Assembly (NCBI GenBank): GCA_963513935.1
Contig: OY740768.1
Span: 39,674,368 to 39,738,367, forward strand
DNA length: 64,000 bases
DNA from: Aphrophora alni
Taxonomy: Eukaryota; Arthropoda; Insecta; Hemiptera; Aphrophoridae
Direction: 5' to 3'
Of the stretch, positions 12,540-23,990 are shown in pieces. A model generated the notes under the pieces. It saw only the letters and a program-made list of their open reading frames with translations, made no database searches and was not told the origin of the DNA. Position 1 is the first letter of the stretch, and each line of letters begins with the position of its first letter. Made by a program: the position numbers and the translations under genes.

Positions 12540-13340
12540 AAATGATTGACCAAAGTAACTGTTCTTAATAGTGAGCTTAAGTTTACTTCCAAAAAGGTGA
12601 ATCGTGATCGATTTTTGAGTTCTCCGCTGAATCTGACAAAATACCAAGGAAAGTACACGAATGAAAGGTACTAGAAAATATTGCTTTGAGTGACCACCAA
12701 TATATTGAATTTGTAATTTCATTTGTAGGAGGGATTGAAAAATGAAGGTAAATAAAGAAATAAATGGTTGGAAAAAGTCCATTTAATACCAAGAAACTAG
12801 GTGAAGTTATGCTAAGTCATAAGAAGAAACTAAAATTATTAATGATTATGATTAGAAAGACAGCTAAAGCTACGATCAAATATGCAAGATGTATATGCCT
12901 AGGTGTAGCAATAGATACTTGTTTAGAACACCGATATATTGGTAAACATATAAGATAGTGAGTTTCATTGAAAATGTTTTATAACGAGAAGAAAATTAAT
13001 TGGTCTATATGTTGTACAAATACCTAAAAAATGTTGAAATTTACTTTTTAAAAGTAAATAAATATGGTATTAAATATGAAGTGGAAAATAACATTTGGTG
13101 GTTGATGTATAAAATTGCAGTAACCCCCCCCCCCCCGAGAATATATTTTCCAGAACTAAATGTAGGTCAGAACGATTATTAAGGACATCTTTTCAACACC
13201 TCCTACTTGGCTCTAGGACAATTTAAGGATTAAGAAATAAATTTGGAAGACCTTTTTATACTGGAAGAAATACAACATGCTGAAGGTACGCTAAACACCC
13301 GGACCAGATGACAGAGACATCCGGACAATTCTTATAATAC
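12540..13340 (+). pseudogene. Decayed non-LTR retrotransposon fragment: endonuclease C-end and start of reverse transcriptase
   Basis: Seen by frame-hopping translation: at about 12687-12720 the peptide LSDHQYIEFVI matches the SDH motif that closes APE-type endonucleases (LSDHxYIxF form). About 500 bases on, NLEDLFILEEIQHAEGTL leads into TPGPDDRDIRTIL (about 13300-13340), like the region that opens the RT domain (..EELxxAxxxLKxxxAPGPDGIPxxIL). Order and spacing fit one ORF2. Several frameshifts and stops, plus a run of 13 C at 13124-13136, show it is dead. The LSDHxYI form suggests an R1-like lineage rather than Jockey, but this is tentative. The minus-strand frame at 12465-12782 is its shadow. 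Confidence 0.5.
13124..13136 (+). repeat. Poly-C tract (13 C)
   Basis: Thirteen consecutive C inside the decayed retroelement, very unusual against the local AT-rich background. Confidence 0.95.
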
Positions 13341-13554
13341 AGAGACGAGTTAAACGAGCTCTATTACACCAAACAAATATTTATCAACTAATAAAAAATT
13401 ATGTGATTTTTTAGTGTCTATATCAATCCTATAAAAACATGATAGGAGTAGTGTCGCCCCAGTTACTAAACGAAAGCCGAAACCAGTAAATGGGTGTTTA
13501 AGTTGAGAGAAATTATAGGTACAATTCCACAGTTTAAAACAAAAAAAGATTTCG

Positions 13555-14015
13555 AACCTTGTCAACAAAATTAGCAGCATGGAATCCTAACCGATTGCCT
13601 CAAGGTAAACATGAGTTAGAAAACTTCTTGCGGGATGGGAGATTTGATACCTGCTTGATATCACTAACACATTTAAATAGAAGAAACTATTTCAATTTAT
13701 GAGGATTTCAAATCTTATCATAGTAATTCAGTCTAACTAGGTTCATCTGTAAGAAATAAAACTAAAACATTAATGTCTGTGAAGAGACTGAGTGTGGAGC
13801 TCTTCAGATTCAAGCAACAACTATTACAATTTTCCAAGTAAATCAAATGTTTACGGTGTCATCGATAAATTGCCCTGTTATTGAAGATATTATATCAGCT
13901 TGTTGAAGAAGACTATATTGGGTTCTATGATTATTACAGCACGTTTTCAATGCAAAGCATACCTTCTGGGGTTATAACTTGTAACAAGTGAAGGAAAAGA
14001 ACTGTTAAAGCAATA
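13555..14015 (+). pseudogene. Decayed Jockey-like endonuclease fragment
   Basis: Seen: from about 13570 the peptide LAAWNPNRLPQGKHELE, then FDTCLISLTHLN, matches the opening of Jockey-type ORF2 endonucleases (AxWNANGLxxxxxELExFL...IDxxLISETHF). GALQIQATTI, then FTVSSINCP, follows near 13795-13870, matching IQATxI...AVYCPP. FNAKHTFWGYNL occurs near 13948, matching the GDFNAKHxxWG catalytic motif. The order is correct, but the reading frame must be changed several times and stops interrupt it. The catalytic-region residues N, E-to-L change (LISETH to LISLTH) and the DFNAKH core are visible. Inference: a truncated, inactive copy; the rest of ORF2 is absent after about 14020. Confidence 0.7.
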
Positions 14016-14270
14016 ATATATTTAAAATATGAAATTTAGTCGCCCGTGAGATTTATATTGGCAATATTTTACGTAACAGATATTAAAAAAAAATTCAGAT
14101 TTTATAGATTTTTTTAGCAATAATATCCTTTCATAAACTTGATTTAAATTGCTTAACCCTTGACTTATAATATTCATAAAAGTTATTATAGAACAACGAT
14201 TTTAAAACTTTATCTAATGGTGAGGATAATAGATAAAATAAATAACTGCACCAAGTAGTGGGGTAATGAC

Positions 14271-14526
<256 letters not shown>

Positions 14527-14754
14527 GATAATTGAATAAATCATTCCATTTGCAAATACCGCAAAATATTTTAGAATGATGTTAAATGTCAAACTAAAAT
14601 AGAATGAACACGTAAAATATAAAAAGACGAGAATGATTATTTAATAGTGTACTTCTCTCGGTTAACTGTATTGTATGTAAATTAAAATATCACATTTATG
14701 GGAAAAAATCAACTTTACAATAAATAGTAGGCCTAGTAAATACAAAAAGGTAAA

Positions 14755-15010
14755 ACAAAATAGTCAAACAAAGCAAAACAAAATTACACTTTACAAAGGA
14801 AAATTTAGTTAATCTAATTTTGACACTCAATCAAAGAATGAAAAGGACCTTTGTCGACTACATAGCAATAGTGTTAAAGCGAAAGCAGTTTGATCAACAT
14901 ATGTAATTACTTCATTAATGGCTTATTATTTTTTATAATTGATTTTTTTTAAATATATTAAAGACTGTGTTAGTTTCAATTTATTGTGATAATAAATAAT
15001 TTGTTTGTTA
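14755..15010 (+). repeat. Local duplicated repeat E, copy 1
   Basis: Aligns with 15520-15870 about 800 bases downstream: TTGACACTCA...AGAATGAAAAGGACCTTTGTC here against TTGTCACTCA...AGATGAAAAAGGTCCTTTGTC there, and GTTTGATCA...ATGTA in both. Diverged direct duplication, non-coding. Confidence 0.6.
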
Positions 15011-15519
15011 TAATTGTTGCTACTTAAGTTTAAACATGACAAGATATTATTATTATTATTTGTCATTTTTGAAGTTTACAATTTTTTCATATTACTATTG
15101 TTGCAATATACTCCCACTGTATGTTTTAGGGCATTGTCAGATGTATAAATATATAAATAATATAATAAAGTGTTTATAATAATATTATGTATTATAATAG
15201 TATTCATGTAGTGAAAACACGAAAATTCCAACATCTCTTTTTCTATGCAGTATTTTATTTTCAATAACGGATCTCAGTCAATAATTTTTTTAATGATGAT
15301 AGTTATTAACTACTACTCAAACAATTAAAAAAAACGATTAATAGACTACTTTTAAACTTTTGTATTTTATTAATATTTCAAATTATTTAATAATTACCAA
15401 TTTTCTTATTGTATTATATGTTTCTAAATTATTATCTAAAATTTTGGGAATTGATAAAATATTATAGAAAACAAAAGGAGGGTTTTAAAAGGTAACTTAA
15501 AATGAAATTCCTTTCGGTT

Positions 15520-15870
15520 TTGTATTATTAATTAAGAGCTAAAAGCTTCAAAAACAATATCAAAGGACTTGGAAAATCAGAGTAGAAACAAACAAAGCAT
15601 TTAATGGGATTTTGTCACTCATTTAGAAGATGAAAAAGGTCCTTTGTCAAGGAACTATAAACCAATAGTACGACAGCTGCTGCGCTGTTTGATCATCAAA
15701 TGTATGATTTTATAATATACTCTGTTTTATAAAAGATTTATAAACATTTGTATGACTAAACATAGTAATTGGTAAAATATATTAGTTTATATTGTTCCTA
15801 AATATATAAAGAAGATTTGAATTGGATAATTTTAAATTGTATGTTGTTTGTTTATAAGTTGCTTTTAACT
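15520..15870 (+). repeat. Local duplicated repeat E, copy 2
   Basis: Second copy of the 14755-15010 repeat; spacing between matched blocks is longer by some tens of bases, so one copy has gained or lost sequence. Confidence 0.6.
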
Positions 15871-17024
15871 ACAAATATAATATGAGAAACACTTTAGACG
15901 AACACCTAGTTAGTATAATAATAATTAGACTTATTAAATGTTACATTCATGAACACAATATATATATAGGTAAATTCATTAGGATATGTTTACAAAATTA
16001 ATTCATTAGGATTACTTCATTATACAAAGTTAAGCCATATTGTGAAGGAAATGTTTTCTGTAAATATGAAAGTTGAAACATAGTTTAATCAAATTATAGA
16101 TTTATATTTTGATAAACTGTGCAAAATAAAGTCAAATGTAGAGTACAAGATAAAACAGATTTTAAAATAGATGTGTAATGATGGCAATTTGTCATTTCAT
16201 AATGGAAATATTACATTAACACTTAATATATTCTTCTTGTAAACCTAAATTTAATTGTAATATTTTCAAATTTTAAAAATAATAAAACCGATTAATAAGA
16301 AATCAATTTGCCAGTACTTATATTATAGCACAACCTTAACTCGTTAAAAGGTAAGATCAAAAGCGTCCACGAAATCTAAAATAATGGCTTGTAGTTGGTT
16401 ATGGAAATGTAGTCTACTGAAATTCAGAAAATGTATAACATCAATAAGCCATTATTTTAAATTTGTTTTAGTGTTCATAATTTGGGAGTGATTGAACATA
16501 TAACGCAATAATTTAGAGACAAAAACTATTTTAATTTGTCACGAATTGTAAAAGCCCCAACTTGGTGCAATGTTTTAGAAGGCACGAAATTATTTTGGAA
16601 AATATAATTTTAATCTTTACATCTAAAGAAAATAGTATATTCTAATTGTAAAGAGTCTAGCAATTGGTCTCTTACATACAGTTTTGAGCAATACACCGAC
16701 TAGGGCTAAGAGGAAACTTTAAAAAAATATGAAGAATAAACTAGGATTGCCTTAAAGGCACAATAAACAATATATTATTCGTAATATGTTGAAGATCCGA
16801 AACTCAGAAAACTTTCTAAATATCTCTAACCCACCTGTGTACCCACCTCCACATCAAAATGCTGTACCACAAAACGTTGTATTTTTTGGAAAAGACGCTA
16901 ATTTTAAATAAAAGACCGACGAGTTAACAATTCGTTAATTCGTTGTAGGTTTTTTTATACCATATTGAAATACAACTATGTTTTCAAAACGCAAAATGTT
17001 TAAAGTATGTTTATTTAATAAAGT
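15871..17024. other. AT-rich non-coding stretch
   Basis: No gene or named repeat seen. Confidence 0.55.
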
Positions 17025-17345
17025 ATAAGTATATCGTTGAATGTTTGGTATTAAAACACAATATCAAGTTTGCTACTATATCGGTACCTGCTATACCTAC
17101 TTTACAACACGATTTCACATCTCGTTGATCGACAATTCATAGGCTATTCGTGTGTGATATTTGTTCGATGGAACTATTTATCTCAATTTTGAGAATTGGT
17201 TAAAATAGATGTAGTTAAATTTTTTAAATTATATTTACTTATATCGTTGGATCTTTTGTATTAGAGCACAACCATCAACAAATTTGCTGGTATCTAGGGA
17301 TATACTATTTCCTAATCTAATTTCAAAGTCTCATTTGTTCAGGCA
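17025..17345 (+). repeat. Diverged tandem duplication, period about 210 bases
   Basis: Blocks 17025-17135 and 17235-17345 align: ATATCGTTGAATGTTTGGTATT against ATATCGTTGGATCTTTTGTATT, then GCACAA/ACACAA, TTTGCTRSTAT and TCTCRTTKRTC in the same order. Non-coding, strongly diverged. Confidence 0.55.
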
Positions 17346-17914
17346 AACAGGCGCTTTGGTGTACCACCACCACATAGCGTAAAGGCCGATGTTATTGGGG
17401 TCCTTATATTATAAACTAGTAGCTGTATCCCTCAAACCCTTTTGTTATAAATGACGAAGTTGAAATTGTACTTTTCATATATTTTAATACAACTTGGTTT
17501 GTTGTATGAGTAAAATTTATATTAAAAGTTTCTCTTGAAGCACACTGGAAGAGTCTCTTTAACTGAAGAAGAAAATTAGGAAAAATTATTCACAAAGCTA
17601 GAAAAATGTCTTTTAGATTATGTCCCTGAGTAATCGATGATTTTTTATTTTATTACCAAAATTTAAAAACATATGTATTTAGTTTTCTTCATGCGAAAAC
17701 GCACAACCTGTATCCACTTTAATAAAGAAAGAATTAATAAGAGTTGATTGTTTAAAAATATGATAAAATCTTATTAAATATAAAAATCAAGCAAATAAAT
17801 AAGCTTAATTAAATTTAATTAATAAATAAAGTTAATAAAATGTAAATTTTTTGCATATAACAAATCTAAAAAAGATTTGATAAAGTCAATAAATCTGAAA
17901 AAAAAATTGTTTTA
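17346..17914. other. AT-rich non-coding stretch
   Basis: Nothing recognisable. Confidence 0.5.
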
Positions 17915-18270
17915 AAACACTTGATATTTAGTTTTTTACTCTTTATCCTTACAACGCCTTATATATAACCTGGTAATTAAATAGCCATCACACAAAGAAC
18001 GGCAAAGTTTTAAATTAACTTTTGGAAGTATTTTATACTTATCACTTTTAAATTCTACTCGTTTTTGGAAGAGAAGAAAAAGAACTTGTAATTTATTCAT
18101 AAGAAACGTGTAATACATCACAGAGTTTTTAATTTTCTTTCATCCCCGAAGCTAGCTGTTCTCTCCTTATTTCTGAATTACGTTGGTTTTATAATACAAT
18201 GTTATTTAAATTGAAAAATCAATACGCTTAAAACGAATATAAAATACAACACAACCTAACACAGCGATAT
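17915..18270 (+). repeat. Dispersed repeat family D, copy 1
   Basis: Roughly 330 bases match the reverse complement of 56240-56640. The best block contains GGTAATTAAATAGCCATCAC and AACTTTTGGAAGTATTTT, over which the copies look about 85% identical. The minus-strand frame at 17936-18121 lies inside it and is not conserved as protein in the other copy. Probably a transposon or SINE-like unit. Confidence 0.75.
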
Positions 18271-19237
18271 GGATTGCAGGAGACGTTTTTCTGAAATATG
18301 ATTATAAGTACATTTATTTATGTATGTTTTCTATTAATTTTACTGATTATACAAACTTAATTGAAACCATCCTAAATATCTAAAGTAATGAGAATAGAAA
18401 TGATTATGTTTTATTGTCTTACAAAGTTTATGAAATGTATTTGTTATTGAACTAAATATTTGCAATAAAGTTGTTTAGATTTCTTAGGAGTTTAAACCGT
18501 AAAATGCTGAGAATGGATACATATTTTCATTGAACGTTTGATTTAGTATTTTCCAAACGATATAAAAACGACCGCTACTTTTAAGGTCTCCATCAATCTT
18601 TACCGTCAGAAATAGTCTTGAAGATATGTTAAAAAAAAAATGGTTAATGGTTAAAACGATAACTTAATTTGTTCACTGATTATAAAATTTTATAATGTAA
18701 AGCAGATTAACATTCAACGTCTCACTTAAGCCATTGGATATTTTTCAGTAATTGTTTGTTGAGTTACCAACTTCAGATGATGAAGACATTTTAAACCTCT
18801 AAAACATAAAACAGAAATGTGTTTACCGAATGGTCTCTCAATAAATGATCATGTTGACCTGAAACATTACGGATTCAGAGAGAAATATTATTCTGACTAA
18901 GCGTTTGTTATTCCATAAACAAATAAATCTATAGAAACTTTGTGACAAAATAACCTGATAATGGTGAAAATGTCCTCCTTCTATATGAAATATCCACATG
19001 TTTTAAAATCTTTGAGAAATGTGTTGACATCAAAATTACTGATTTCTCGAATCATATTGTCTCTAAGATGTGGAAATTTCTTAGGCAAACCCTTTATTGT
19101 TCATACTCTCTGCCTTAAAGAAAAAAATATCTTAAATAAAATCAAGAGAATTGAGGTTGGGATTTGAGTAGTTACAAATCGTTTGAAATAATGCTGTTAT
19201 AACTCTAAAGAAAACGGTTATAAGAGCTATTCTAAAG

Positions 19238-19239
<2 letters not shown>

Positions 19240-19283
<44 letters not shown>
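19240..19283. repeat. (TA)n microsatellite
   Basis: 44 bases of TA repeat; with the run at 19752-19790 it brackets a 468-base segment of higher complexity. Confidence 0.95.
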
Positions 19284-19287
<4 letters not shown>

Positions 19288-19747
19288 AGTTTTGTACCAC
19301 CGTGCTAAAAGAAGTCTTGGATAAGGTCAGTGTTATCAAATAGTTCTACAAATTCTTTGAAGTTCCGTCTGTAAAAGTCATTGTTAACATTTTGATAGAT
19401 AAAAGTCAGTCCAACAATCTTCATGACGGATATTGAATATTAAATAGCAATATTTATAGAATGCAGTAAATGCTAATTGATTCTTTGTGTGTTTGTTGGT
19501 GACCTAGAGTTTGTGAGTTTAACATATTTATAGTCAAGAGAAACCACGCATTCCCATAAACCCCATAAATTATGTAATGGAAACAATGCCTAGTCTTGCT
19601 ATAGGTGAGCCTGCAACCATTGACAGAACAGATCTCGATTCTATTTTTCTGGCTCCTTCAGTTTTTGCATGTCATGAATTTTGATAGCCAGAAATTTTTT
19701 CTTTCATAGAATATCTTATACCATTTTTGAGTTTCCTATTTTAATCG

Positions 19748-19751
<4 letters not shown>
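19284..19751. other. Segment bracketed by two TA microsatellites
   Basis: 468 bases, somewhat GC-richer than its surroundings, with no open frame of note. Bracketing by TA runs is compatible with insertion of an element targeting TA repeats or with relic element ends, but no terminal repeats were recognised. Confidence 0.4.

Positions 19752-19790
<39 letters not shown>
19752..19790. repeat. (TA)n microsatellite
   Basis: About 38 bases of TA repeat. Confidence 0.95.
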
Positions 19791-19792
<2 letters not shown>

Positions 19793-20846
19793 AGATAACG
19801 TAGTAGACCATATCCAATAATATCAACAAATTATTGGTGTAAACTCTTTATTCCATTTTAACGAAAAATGGTGCGACTTTTCCCATTTACTTTGTGATAG
19901 TTACAACTGTTGGTTTACGTGGAACGTTACGAAGATAAAAAAGACCTTCAGTTAGTATCTTACGAATTGTTAATTTTTAAGTAATCGACTTAGAGTAATG
20001 AAATGCATTTTGTTCAAGAGTAAACTGAATGCTTGATAACAGACCACATGTACAAAAAAAAAAAACATAATAAATAAAAATAACACACATCACCACTCTA
20101 CCATCAACAATGAAATCTATTGCACTTTTTTTTATAATTTCTCAGAATTTCTTTATAGATTTAATGAAGTTTCTATGTGTTTCATAAATATTAAATGTTA
20201 AATTAAAAAAAAAAAATTAATAAATCATATTCGTGGATGACCTTGTAGTAATTTAATCGGTAATTTAACACACCTTATTCTAATAACTAATTTCCTAATT
20301 ATACTTTTTTAATATGAATGAATTCGTCTCAGTTTCAACGTAAACAACGAAGCTCATACCTACGAAACTTTTAACGATTCACTACCATGAAACATACGAT
20401 TAAACCATCGTAACTACCTTGCTTCCTGTATTAAATATTCAAAATTACATATTTACATTTGTGTTTGTGAATTTTTTCGTTAAAAAAATAATAATAATGT
20501 TGCGTTTTAATAACGAATTTCTAAACGGAAATGATGAAATTTATTTTTATTTGATGCAATGCAAAACGTAATTATATCAAAGATATCCCACTGTTCATTT
20601 AGCATAAATCGAGAAATTTGTTTAACAGAATATATCAACTTTCCAGAGTATTGTAAAATTATAAGAATCATATTTTACTTAAAGCCTTCACGTATTCTTG
20701 CATTTAATATTTGCAATTAAATGCGTTGAAATTTGCATTTCAAATTTTTTAAATAATAAAATTTATTGTAATCGGAATAATTAAAAAAGAGACGTCTTTC
20801 AGTTAATGACTGGTTTATACAGTGTTTATTTTTTTGAACAATTGAC
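19791..20846. other. AT-rich non-coding stretch
   Basis: Nothing recognisable apart from short A and T runs. Confidence 0.55.
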
Positions 20847-21050
20847 AAGTTCTAAACATGTCAGTATGTAAAAGTAAAGTTTAAACTTAAATGCTCCAGA
20901 ATTACCACGAATTTCCTAACTTGTAAACGTGTTTGAAATTTTAATATAGGCTATGCAAACTGCAACTGTTCTAGAATATGTAAGTGCATTTCTGTTTTAT
21001 ATACACACTTAGACGGTGCAATTCGGACGTAGTTTTTTTCAGTGATACAT
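20847..21050 (+). repeat. Dispersed repeat family A, copy 1
   Basis: Aligns in the same orientation with 51921-52130. Shared blocks include TTTTAATATAGGCTAT, then TAAGTGCATTTCTGT and ACACACTT. About 200 bases, non-coding. Confidence 0.75.
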
Positions 21051-23639
21051 TTCACTATTCACAATTCAATTCAATAATTTACTTCCTATTTATGAGGAAG
21101 TGGTGTTTTTATCTTTTGTATATGAGAAAGATTGAAACATTAATTTATATTATTGTTATCATGGTTTACATTCCAACTCAAACATAGATTACTTAACTTA
21201 TATATTATGTATTTTTGTATATATTTGTATAAATTTATGATATTTATAAATGAGTAAAATCAACTGTATTTTAATCAAAAGCCCAAGAAAGAAAATTTTC
21301 AATTAAATTCTAAAGTGTGAATGATGATTTATTTTTTCTCAATACGAGAATTTTTTTTTGTAACGAGTAACAAATATAATTGTTTAGGTAGTGATAAAAA
21401 TGTAGAATTTAGGACAACATTATTTACTCACATGTAATTTTGGGGTAGATAAATTGTCTTGTAATATAGTCTATAAATGTTTAATCCTGGTCCGTCTGTT
21501 TCCGTATACCTTTATTCTTAGCATTTCATTGCGGATATAATATTATTAAATTGTTTGAGAATTAGAAAATCCTCAAAAACAAATGGAAAATTAAAATATT
21601 TAAATATTTCTAGTGATCGACACTAAAAGATTATTTATGGAAAAAATATATTCTATTTTAATACTATGCCAATTTCATTTTTAAATAGAATTCCTATTTT
21701 ATTACAATCGATATATCTAATTTTCTCTTTTAACACTTTAGAGAGTGCACTATCTTATTATTTAATGATTCATATTAAAAAAATACAGCCCTCTAAATTC
21801 CCGTTTGTACAGCCGATAAATTCTTTTTATCAGACGGGATAACCTGATTGACTAAAATGAAATATGTACAAGTTTTAAAAAAGTAATTTTTGATTAACGA
21901 AGATTTTTTAATAGTTTTAAAATTGCTCTAACAAATGCAAAATTTCTTTTTGTGTCTGCAGTAAAAAAGTGCCTATTATCGGCTTTATTTATTTAGTTAA
22001 TATTTTAAACGTTTTAAATTCAACTACACACTTCATTTGTCATAACTTTGGTATTGGTGGTTAATTATATAATTTTTTGAAAATATTCGTATGTTAACTT
22101 GATAAAAAGTGATGGCAGTTTAAATATTTGTTTAATTGTAAATCGCATACATTATAGATACAATGTATCATATATTATAAATAATTCACCTAATTATATT
22201 TATTGGGATTATTAATTAGAATTATTTACTGGGACATATCTAGATTAGGAACTCTCTTATTAGAGAGATTTTAAATAGATTCAAATTAAAAACATAAATT
22301 TTATTCTGTAAAAGGAAATCAACAAAAATATCTTGATCAATTATCTTCAAAACATATTGGAAAGTTTGCAATAACAAATAATTAAACGGTAAATATTTCG
22401 CTGATTGCACTATATACGGAAAATAAATCAAAGTATAACAGCAACATTAATAAAACAATTTTTGTTACGATTTTCAAACATTAAAAATGTTATGTTTGTT
22501 ATGTTTAACTACGTTAAAAAAAAAGATATATACAAATTTTAAAATCCAGTTATTGCGTATTAAAAAATAGCTTCTTCTTTGTAAATAAATAAATAAATAA
22601 ATATTCAGGTACTGAAGAAAGATGCCAAACGTAGTATTTCACAGCAGTATGAGTAATATGTTTATGTAATGTTAAGGTTGACTGAAGTTTAATATCAATA
22701 ATTTGTAAAATATGTATTTATTGAATTTAATGTAGCTGATTTATTTATTTAATATTTTATGTAATGTTCGATTATTTAAAAAAAATATTATTTTTAAATT
22801 TTATGTATTGTTAGTGCGTCTTGCATTGACACGCATTCGTTGTATACAGCAGAATAAATGACTATTTCAAAGGAAAAAGATATTAAATCTGCAAAAAGAA
22901 GTGTCAATACTTTCAGTACAACTTCTTCAAATTGAGCTTCTTGGAAAATAAAGCTGTACATGAGTTCAAATATAATATAAAGCTGCACATTCAAATGAAT
23001 TTAAAATTTTATTTCCAATGCTACGGTTCATTGAAATTCAACTATTCGATCTCCATTGCACATAAAACCTCATTCACTCTGTAAACGATTACAACCTGTT
23101 CTATATTTTTTACAGTTAAAGGAACAATACCAATGTACAACTGAAACTGAGCATTTTTAACGGTTTTATCGTTTCCTTAAAGCACTTTTAGGTTGGTATT
23201 GAAATACCGAATATTGGTTTGATATTATAAATAAGTTAATAATCCATTCGTTTTATTTTTTTCAGATGTAAGGAAAAATTATGGAGAGAAAATGTAGGCA
23301 TTAGCTTATATATTGATTTCGTAAATAGGATAATATTTATATGATCTTCACCATGTTATCAAATGTCCATTATTTTTATTTATTTAAGTTCCAGACACTT
23401 TTGTCCCGTTATCGGATTATCTCAAAAATGTTTGTAAAGGAGTTCCACTGACCGTAAATGTTTTAATCGAATGGGTCAATTTGTTGGGATGAAAATAAGG
23501 TAAGAGGAAAGTGTAATTTTCCAACGCTATAGATAGTCTAGAACGATTTCGAGTGCTAAGAATGAGTGAAAGATTTATTCATAACGTGAGATATATAAAG
23601 TTTATTAAGATATTATGGCATACATGGTTTAGCAATGAC
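21051..23639. other. AT-rich non-coding stretch
   Basis: Contains an AAAT repeat (22587-22605) and a weak hammerhead-like string CTGAAGA...AAACGTA near 22614-22640. No gene seen. Confidence 0.55.
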
Positions 23640-23990
23640 TGCTTTCAGTGTTATTAATATCTCAGAGGATTACATAAAGACTCTCTTAATCTTGGGAATC
23701 AATTCTCGAGATATCCACCAGAGGTTAATATTGGGTCCTCTACTGTTTATAATCTAGGTAAATTGTTTACATTATACTGTAGGTGAAACTAAAGCTGTAC
23801 TATTTACTAATGATAACACTAACAATATCTGAAATGAAACATTTGAGAATGTTTATGTGGAGAATGTGGAGAATTCCTCTTTATTGTCATTAACGGTGGC
23901 TGTAAATTCGTTTTCAGTTAACGGTTTAAAATTAAAATACAGATAGAATATTAATGATTCATTTTCGTTCAAAATGCGTAAAAAATAATA
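23640..23990 (+). pseudogene. Decayed reverse transcriptase palm fragment (non-LTR type)
   Basis: Seen in one frame from about 23700: LILGPLLFII followed by VNCLHYTV matches the RT block GxxLGPLLFxIYxNDL. AVLFTNDNTNNI comes next (about 23790-23835), matching AxLFADDT with the two key residues altered to N-D. Farther on, AVNSFSVNGLKL matches the conserved thumb-side block (W...N.L.LN). Three in-frame stops are present. Upstream, GINSRDIH fits the segment that normally precedes the PQG turn. Inference: a short relic of a Jockey/CR1-like element, dead, with no other domain nearby. Confidence 0.6.

Noticed and set aside
19560..19660. Minus-strand CSVNGC...SKTRHCFH, reminiscent of a THAP zinc finger start
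   Set aside because: The downstream Cys/His pair and AVPTIF-type motif of THAP domains are not visible; likely chance.
22614..22640. Hammerhead ribozyme (CTGAAGA followed by AAACGTA)
   Set aside because: The G of GAAA is missing, stem II does not form and stem I does not pair; mentioned only as a possible relic.
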